Shown: one piece after another, positions 14,754 to 19,439 of the stretch
Layout: every line of letters starts with the position of its first letter
How positions within the stretch are numbered: the stretch's first letter is position 1
Origin: Actinobacteria bacterium UBA2184
GTDB taxonomy: Bacteria > Actinomycetota > Coriobacteriia > Anaerosomatales > Anaerosomataceae
NCBI GenBank assembly: GCA_002328745.1
Contig: DCVQ01000009.1
Coordinates: 32,453-51,891, forward strand
Length of the DNA: 19,439 bases
Direction of reading: 5' to 3'
Made by a program: the position numbers and the translations under genes
Notes under the pieces: model-generated
Seen by the model: the letters and a program-made list of their open reading frames with translations, nothing else
Database searches by the model: none
Told to the model about the DNA's origin: nothing

Positions 14754-15665
14754 TCAGCGCTCGCGCATGCGCGCACGCGGATGCGTGGTGAGGTACTCCT
14801 CGCGCACGTGCGTGCGATCCACGTGCGTATACACCTGTGTCGTACTGATGTCCGCGTGCCCGAGCATCTCCTGCAGGGAGCGCAACTCCGAGCCGCCCTG
14901 CAGCATGTGCGTCGCGAAGGAGTGCCTCAGGGTGTGCGGATGGAGTTGCAGACCGACCCGCGCGCCGTAGGCCCGCACGATGCCGAACACCGCCTGCCGG
15001 GTGAGCCGGCCGCCACGCACGTTCAGGAACACCGCTACGGGATCCTGGTGCACCGCGGCCTTGCGGGCGCGCAGGTACGGGCGTCCGTGACGCAGGTACT
15101 CGTCGAGCGCCGACTCGGCGGCGCCCGAGATGGGAACGAGCCGCTCCTTGTCCCCCTTGCCGAGCACCCGCAGGAAGCCTCCCTCGCGGTCGTGGTCGCC
15201 GACGTCGAGTCCGGTGAGCTCGCTCACGCGCAGACCGCACCCGTACAGGACCTCCAGCGCGGCGCGGTCGCGGTAGCCGACAGGGCCCTCGGGGAATGGC
15301 TGCGACAGCAGCCGGTTCGCATCCGCGATAGAGATGACGTCGGGCAGGCGCTCGGGCACCTTGGGCAACGCGACATCGATGGTGGGATGAGCGTCAGACA
15401 GCCCCTCACGCACCAGGAACGAGTGGAAACTCTTCACCGCCGCCACTTTACGCTCGACGGTGCTTGGCGCCATGCCCAGGTTCTGGAGCCGCGCGATGAA
15501 GGCGACGACGTCATCGCGCGTCGCGGCGAGCGGGTCGGTGCCGCGCTCCTGCAGATGGCTCTCGTACGCACGCAGGTCGCCGCCGTACGCGCTGATCGTG
15601 TGCTGCGACGCGCCGCGCTCGACGGAGAGATACCCGAGAAAGTCCTCTATCAGTTTTCGATTCAT
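14754..15665 (-). CDS. xerD: Tyrosine recombinase XerD
   Basis: Site-specific tyrosine recombinase of the XerC/XerD type, which resolves chromosome dimers at dif during division. The 303 residues comprise an N-terminal SAM-like core-binding domain (about 1-85) and the catalytic domain. Catalytic residues can be placed as R146 (GLRVSEL), K170 (LGKGDKE), H244 and R247 (HTLRH), H270 (LGHADIS) and Y279 (TTQVYTHV). All are intact. XerD rather than XerC is suggested by sequence style and by proximity to pyrG, an arrangement also seen in mycobacteria. The ATG at 15665 has no ribosome site but a -10-like TAACAT exactly 6 bases upstream, so the message may be leaderless. No mobile-element features surround it. 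Confidence 0.92.
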   Translation of the reverse strand: MNRKLIEDFLGYLSVERGASQHTISAYGGDLRAYESHLQERGTDPLAATRDDVVAFIARLQNLGMAPSTVERKVAAVKSFHSFLVREGLSDAHPTIDVALPKVPERLPDVISIADANRLLSQPFPEGPVGYRDRAALEVLYGCGLRVSELTGLDVGDHDREGGFLRVLGKGDKERLVPISGAAESALDEYLRHGRPYLRARKAAVHQDPVAVFLNVRGGRLTRQAVFGIVRAYGARVGLQLHPHTLRHSFATHMLQGGSELRSLQEMLGHADISTTQVYTHVDRTHVREEYLTTHPRARMRER

Positions 15666-15671
15666 GGCGTG

Positions 15672-15677
15672 ATGTTA
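15672..15677 (-). promoter_or_regulatory. -10 element of a leaderless xerD transcript
   Basis: TAACAT (15677..15672), which fits the TAnnnT -10 pattern, lies 6 bases before the xerD ATG. Transcription would therefore begin at or next to the A of the start codon. No purine-rich ribosome site is present in the 25 bases upstream. Leaderless genes with this spacing are common in actinobacteria. A clear -35 was not found: TTGCTG is 20 bases away. Confidence 0.4.
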
Positions 15678-15755
15678 GCCGTTTTGCGGACGAACGCCAG
15701 CAACGTTCCGACGAACGGCCGGGGCGTGACGCGTGGCCGCCGACCAGCGCACCAT

Positions 15756-16877
15756 TCAGCGTCCCGGGCGGTCATGGCGTGGCCGCTTCTGCCGGCCGGC
15801 ATCGCCCCCCGGGAGCAGGTCGGCGCCGAGCGCCCCCGCGGCGGCGGCGGCCGCGAAGAACGCGGGGTCCTCCGCCGGACCTCTGTTCATCGTGCGCACG
15901 TCCACGCCCCTGAGGTCCGGGAGCGCACCCGCGGGGACGACATGACGCACGTGACGCGGCCACACGCCGCCCTGTACGAGCGCCTCGTCGAGGGCGCGTG
16001 CCTCGCTGCCGGGAAGCTCCGGCACCGCCACATGGGCCGAGGCAAGCGCCACGGCCCCCAGCGCCGTCAGGGTCTGGTGGCTGATCGGCACATGCCGCGA
16101 CCGCGGATCCGCGAACGATGCGCGGAGCGCGGCCACGGGAACACCGTCGAGGGCGGCGACCGCGTTGATCGCGACCCCCTGCGCCACCCCGGCGTGACCG
16201 TAAGGCGTGCCCGTGCCCGGCAGTCCGGGGCCGACTGCCACCACCGTCACGTCCGCCCGCGCGACATGCCGGGCGGCGAGCAGCGCCGAGTACAGGTTGA
16301 CCGCCTCGAACTCGCCGCCGAAGGTCTGCCCGCAGGTGATCGTGGCGTCCACGAGCCCTGCCGCCACCATCGCCGGTACCAGCCGCGAGACCGCCATCGG
16401 GAGCGCGGCCTCGTCGGTCATGACGTAGACGACGCGGGCGCCGGGCCGGCGCTCCTTCACGGCCGCCGCGACGAGCGGCACCTGGCTGTGCAGCCCGCAG
16501 CACACGACGGGCATGCCGTGAAGCGAGAGCGCCTCGCTCATGACGTGATGGTGCCCGCTCGCGGGTTCCTCGACCGCCGTCACCTCGTGCTGTAGCGGCG
16601 TGTAGCGGAGCTTCATGATGTGACCGGGCACCGCGCGTTCGAGCGATAGTCCCTCACCGGCGCGGGCCACCACGAAGTGCTCGCCCCCCGTGCCTAGACC
16701 ACGATCGACGGCGCTCGTGTTCAGCAGCACGCGATCGTCGGGAACGCACGCGCCACACAGCGGAGGATACGCGACGGCGGAGGCCACGGCGCTGTCGCCG
16801 TCGGCGACCACATCGAGCCGCTGGACGGACTCGTCTTCGGAGACCACGCGGACGACACGCCCCCAGACGAGTCGCAT
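15756..16877 (-). CDS. DUF3866 family protein
   Basis: A 373-residue protein that I assign to DUF3866, a family without an established function. It opens MRLVWGRVVRVVSEDESVQRLDV, continues through MKLRYTPLQHEVTAVEEPASGHH near 88-110 and a VPLVAAAVKERRPGARVVYVMTDEAALP segment near 131-158, and later carries several Gly/Ala-rich strand-turn motifs. No signal peptide or membrane span is evident, so it is probably cytoplasmic. The ATG at 16877 lies 4 bases after the M20 peptidase stop with only a weak GGGG ribosome site, suggesting translational coupling. The family name is from recognition of conserved segments, not a search. The last 20 or so residues are basic and low-complexity. Confidence 0.75.
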   Translation of the reverse strand: MRLVWGRVVRVVSEDESVQRLDVVADGDSAVASAVAYPPLCGACVPDDRVLLNTSAVDRGLGTGGEHFVVARAGEGLSLERAVPGHIMKLRYTPLQHEVTAVEEPASGHHHVMSEALSLHGMPVVCCGLHSQVPLVAAAVKERRPGARVVYVMTDEAALPMAVSRLVPAMVAAGLVDATITCGQTFGGEFEAVNLYSALLAARHVARADVTVVAVGPGLPGTGTPYGHAGVAQGVAINAVAALDGVPVAALRASFADPRSRHVPISHQTLTALGAVALASAHVAVPELPGSEARALDEALVQGGVWPRHVRHVVPAGALPDLRGVDVRTMNRGPAEDPAFFAAAAAAGALGADLLPGGDAGRQKRPRHDRPGR

Positions 16878-16881
16878 GGCG

Positions 16882-17988
16882 CTACCCCGCAGCGCGGCGC
16901 GCGACGGCCACGAGCAGGTCGGTCAGCCGCTCGAGCTGTGCCACCTCGAGCACCTCGCCCGTGGTGTGCACCTTGCTCATGCCCGAGGACAGCACGAGCG
17001 TCTCCATACCAAGAGCCGCCATCACGTTCGCGTCGCTGCCGCCGCCGGTCGTGAAGCGCCGCGGCGACACGCCGATGTCGGCGCACGCCGCTTCCACCAG
17101 CGCGATCGCGGGCGCGTCGCCTTCGACCGAGAAGCCCTCGTACTCGAGCGCCCACACGATGTCGACCGACCCGCCGAGCGTCGCCGCCCCCTCGCGCATG
17201 GCGGCGTCCATCGAGGCCCAGACCTGCTCCACGCGCTCGCGGTCGCGGGACCGGCACTCGCCGGTCATCTCGCACACGGGGGCGACGACGTTCGTCGCGC
17301 TGCCGCCGCTGATGGTGCCGATGTTGGCGGTCGTCCCCTCGTCGAGGCGGCCGAGTTCCATGCGCTCTATGGCCCCGGCCGCCAGCGCGATGGCCGAGAT
17401 GCCCTTTTCGGGCTCGACACCCGCATGCGCCGCACGCCCGTGGAACGTCGCTTTGAAGGTGTAGTGCGTCGGCGCACCCACGACGATGCCGCCCACGTCG
17501 CCGTCCGCGTCCAGGACGAGGCACACGTCGGCGGCGGCGTCCCCGGCCGAGAGGGCCTTCGCGCCGCGCAGACCCTGCTCCTCGGAGACGGTGAACAGCA
17601 GCTTGAGCGGCGCGTGCGGAACGGCGCTCTCGCTGAGCCGCCGCACCGCTTCGATCATCGCCGCGACACCTACCTTATCGTCCCCGCCCAGCACCGTCTC
17701 GCCAGCCGTGCGGATCGTTCCACCCTCGACCACGGGCTCTACGCCTTCGCACGGCTGGACGCAGTCCATGTGGGCCGAGAACGCGATCACCGGGCGGGTC
17801 GTGGTGCCCGGCACGCTCACGATCAGATTGCCGGTGTCGGCGCCGGTGAGCGCCTGAGTGTCATCGGTCCGAACGGTCAGACCGAGGTCCTCCAGCGCAC
17901 ACCGCACGTAGTCGGCCACGCCGCTCTCGCGGCCGGTCGGACTGTCGATACGGGCCAGGTCGAGGAAGGTCTCAAGAACGCGGCTCAT
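16882..17988 (-). CDS. PepT-like M20 metallopeptidase
   Basis: Cytoplasmic zinc-dependent aminopeptidase-like hydrolase of family M20, closest in style to the peptidase T-like YqjE group; the natural substrate is unknown. The 368 residues carry the expected metal ligands and catalytic acids: H73 and D75 (SAHMD), the Asp pair in GGDDK (101-105), E136-E137 (SEEQG), the DADGD segment near 160-164 and the late H341 (VHTTGE). A dimerisation domain lies between, with HGRAAHAGVEPEKG near 183-196. The ATG at 17988 is 6 bases after the pyrG stop, and its GAGG ribosome site overlaps that stop codon. It is thus coupled to pyrG upstream and DUF3866 downstream. All catalytic positions look intact. Confidence 0.9.
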   Translation of the reverse strand: MSRVLETFLDLARIDSPTGRESGVADYVRCALEDLGLTVRTDDTQALTGADTGNLIVSVPGTTTRPVIAFSAHMDCVQPCEGVEPVVEGGTIRTAGETVLGGDDKVGVAAMIEAVRRLSESAVPHAPLKLLFTVSEEQGLRGAKALSAGDAAADVCLVLDADGDVGGIVVGAPTHYTFKATFHGRAAHAGVEPEKGISAIALAAGAIERMELGRLDEGTTANIGTISGGSATNVVAPVCEMTGECRSRDRERVEQVWASMDAAMREGAATLGGSVDIVWALEYEGFSVEGDAPAIALVEAACADIGVSPRRFTTGGGSDANVMAALGMETLVLSSGMSKVHTTGEVLEVAQLERLTDLLVAVARRAAG

Positions 17989-17994
17989 CGCACC

Positions 17995-19439
17995 TCACGC
18001 CATCCTGGCACCACGGTACGCGACCGCGGCGCCGATGAAATCGCGGAACAGCGGCGCCGGGCGGGTCGGACGGCTCTTGAACTCGGGATGTCCCTGGTTG
18101 CCCACGAACCACGGGTGGTCGGGCAGCTCGACCATCTCGACGAGCTTGCCGTCGGGCGACAGGCCCGAGATCACGAGCCCCGCATCGGTAAGCTGCTGGC
18201 GGTACGCGTTGTTCACCTCGTAGCGGTGACGGTGACGCTCGTAGATCACCTCGTCACCGTAGGCCGCGTGGCCTTTGGTGCCCGGCACGACCTTGCAGGG
18301 ATACGACCCGAGCCTCATCGTCCCGCCGACATCGCTCACGTCGTGCTGCTCGGGCATAAGGTCGATGACGGGGTGCGAGGCCACCGGGTCGAACTCGGCG
18401 GAGTTCGCGTCCTCGAGCCCGGCGACGTGCCGCGCGAACTCGACGACCGCCACCTGCATGCCCAGACAGACGCCGAGGTACGGCACCTTCTCCTCGCGCG
18501 CCCAGCGCGCGGCGCGCACCTTGCCCTCGATGCCGCGGATGCCGAATCCGCCGGGGACGAGGATGCCGTCGAAGTCGGCGAGCCGGCTCTCGACCTCCTC
18601 GGGCGAGAGGCTCTCGGCGTCGAGCCAGGCAACGTTGACCTTGTGATCGTGGAAGATTCCCGCGTGATCGAGGGCCTCGGTGACCGAGAGGTACGCGTCG
18701 GGCAGCGCGACGTACTTGCCGACGAGCGCGATGTCCACGCTCTGGGCGAGGGAGCGGCTGTGCCGCACGAAGTCGCGCCACTCCTCGATGTCCAGGTCGC
18801 CGCACTCGAGCTCGAGCCGCTCGATGACCATCGCGTCGAGCCCCTGATCGTGCAGCGTGAGCGGCACCTCGTAGATCGACGCCGCATCCTGGGCGGACAC
18901 GACGGCCTTCGGGTCGACGTCGCAGAACAACGCGATCTTGCGGCGGATGCCCGCGTCGATCGGCTTCTCGGAGCGGCAGACGATGAAGTCGGGCTGGATA
19001 CCGATCGAGCGCAACTCCTTCACGGAGTGCTGCGTCGGCTTGGTCTTGAGCTCGGCGGAGGCCGAGATGTACGGCACGAGGCTCACGTGGATGTAGCACA
19101 CGTTGTCGCGGCCGACGTCCTTGCGGAGTTGCCGGATCGCTTCGAGGAACGGCAGCGACTCGATGTCGCCCACGGTGCCGCCGACCTCGGTGATCACCAC
19201 GTCGGCCTGCGTCTGCTCGGCGAGGCGGATGATGCGGTCCTTGATCTCGTTGGTGACGTGCGGGATCACCTGCACGGTGCCGCCGAGGAAGTCGCCGCGG
19301 CGCTCCTTGCCGATGACCGATTGGTAGATGGAGCCGGCGGTCACGCTGCAATCGCGGGTGAGAGACTCGTCGATGAAGCGCTCGTAGTGGCCGAGGTCGA
19401 GGTCGGTCTCTCCCCCGTCATCGGTGACGAACACCTCGC
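17995..19439 (-). CDS. pyrG: CTP synthase (5' end outside the window)
   Basis: Glutamine-hydrolysing enzyme that aminates UTP to CTP, the last step of pyrimidine nucleotide synthesis. The visible 480 residues begin in the family segment EVFVTDDGGETDLDLGHYER. By comparison with E. coli PyrG about 60 N-terminal residues lie beyond the right edge. The GTG at 19434 is therefore an internal valine, not a start. The amidoligase domain is followed by the class I glutamine amidotransferase domain, with nucleophile motif LGVCLGMQ, the oxyanion-loop segment PGGFGIRG and the His-Glu pair in HPEFKSRP. The C-terminus is intact and followed 6 bases later by the M20 peptidase gene. Nothing suggests damage. 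Confidence 0.97.
   Translation of the reverse strand, partial: EVFVTDDGGETDLDLGHYERFIDESLTRDCSVTAGSIYQSVIGKERRGDFLGGTVQVIPHVTNEIKDRIIRLAEQTQADVVITEVGGTVGDIESLPFLEAIRQLRKDVGRDNVCYIHVSLVPYISASAELKTKPTQHSVKELRSIGIQPDFIVCRSEKPIDAGIRRKIALFCDVDPKAVVSAQDAASIYEVPLTLHDQGLDAMVIERLELECGDLDIEEWRDFVRHSRSLAQSVDIALVGKYVALPDAYLSVTEALDHAGIFHDHKVNVAWLDAESLSPEEVESRLADFDGILVPGGFGIRGIEGKVRAARWAREEKVPYLGVCLGMQVAVVEFARHVAGLEDANSAEFDPVASHPVIDLMPEQHDVSDVGGTMRLGSYPCKVVPGTKGHAAYGDEVIYERHRHRYEVNNAYRQQLTDAGLVISGLSPDGKLVEMVELPDHPWFVGNQGHPEFKSRPTRPAPLFRDFIGAAVAYRGARMA

Noticed and set aside
14754..15665. XerD-like recombinase as part of an integrative element
   Set aside because: Length and catalytic layout match chromosomal XerD, and neighbours are housekeeping genes with no excisionase, tRNA target, attachment repeats or composition change.
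14484..16595. 703-codon open frame on the plus strand opposite xerD and the DUF3866 gene
   Set aside because: It lies antisense to two well-supported genes, has Arg/His-rich composition typical of reverse-frame reading in high-GC DNA, and shows no family motif or ribosome site.
19434..19439. GTG at 19434 as the start of CTP synthase
   Set aside because: It is the valine of the conserved EVFVT segment; the frame continues upstream as Glu and Gly codons to the window edge.

Overview
This is a GC-rich bacterial chromosome segment carrying the start of a division/cell-wall (dcw) cluster, a small plus-strand envelope locus, a nucleoside-type ABC importer operon, and a pyrG - M20 peptidase - DUF3866 - xerD block. 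The very high GC, frequent GTG starts, a DNPR-type (meso-diaminopimelate) MurE, lipobox lipoproteins, one probable leaderless gene and the dcw order all fit an actinobacterial lineage. The protein style reminds me most of Coriobacteriia and related uncultured groups. That placement is inference, not a database result.

Layout. (1) Positions 1-7713, minus strand, read right to left: mraZ, rsmH, an ftsL-like gene, ftsI (penicillin-binding transpeptidase), murE, murF and mraY, mostly overlapping or nearly so. The final TGATG at the left edge suggests the next gene, probably murD, begins at position 4. A perfect hairpin and an extended -10 promoter lie between ftsI and murE, the one place where the cluster loosens. 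(2) Positions 7714-8029: a divergent regulatory region with GTG-containing repeats that look like MraZ boxes over the mraZ promoter, and a good sigma-70-type promoter facing right. (3) Positions 8030-9587, plus strand: a 59-aa single-span membrane protein, a DUF4349 lipoprotein and a 76-aa membrane protein. (4) Positions 9459-14619, minus strand: a BmpA-family lipoprotein, a double-domain ATPase, two permeases and a 105-aa two-span membrane protein whose tail overlaps the 76-aa gene antisense. (5) Positions 14754-19439, minus strand: pyrG (cut by the right edge), a PepT-like M20 peptidase, a DUF3866 protein and the tyrosine recombinase gene xerD.

How the genes work together. MurE, MurF and MraY build UDP-MurNAc-pentapeptide and lipid I. 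FtsI and the FtsL-like protein belong to the septal synthase. RsmH modifies 16S rRNA, and MraZ probably regulates the cluster. The BmpA/ATPase/two-permease set would import nucleosides, a plausible but unproven metabolic partner of the neighbouring CTP synthase gene.

I found no phage, CRISPR array, insertion sequence, rRNA or tRNA, and no clearly new multi-gene system. The least explained pieces are the small membrane proteins at 8030-8209, 9357-9587 and 9459-9776, and the regulatory sites at 3936-3965, 7772-7826, 13452-13483 and 15672-15717.
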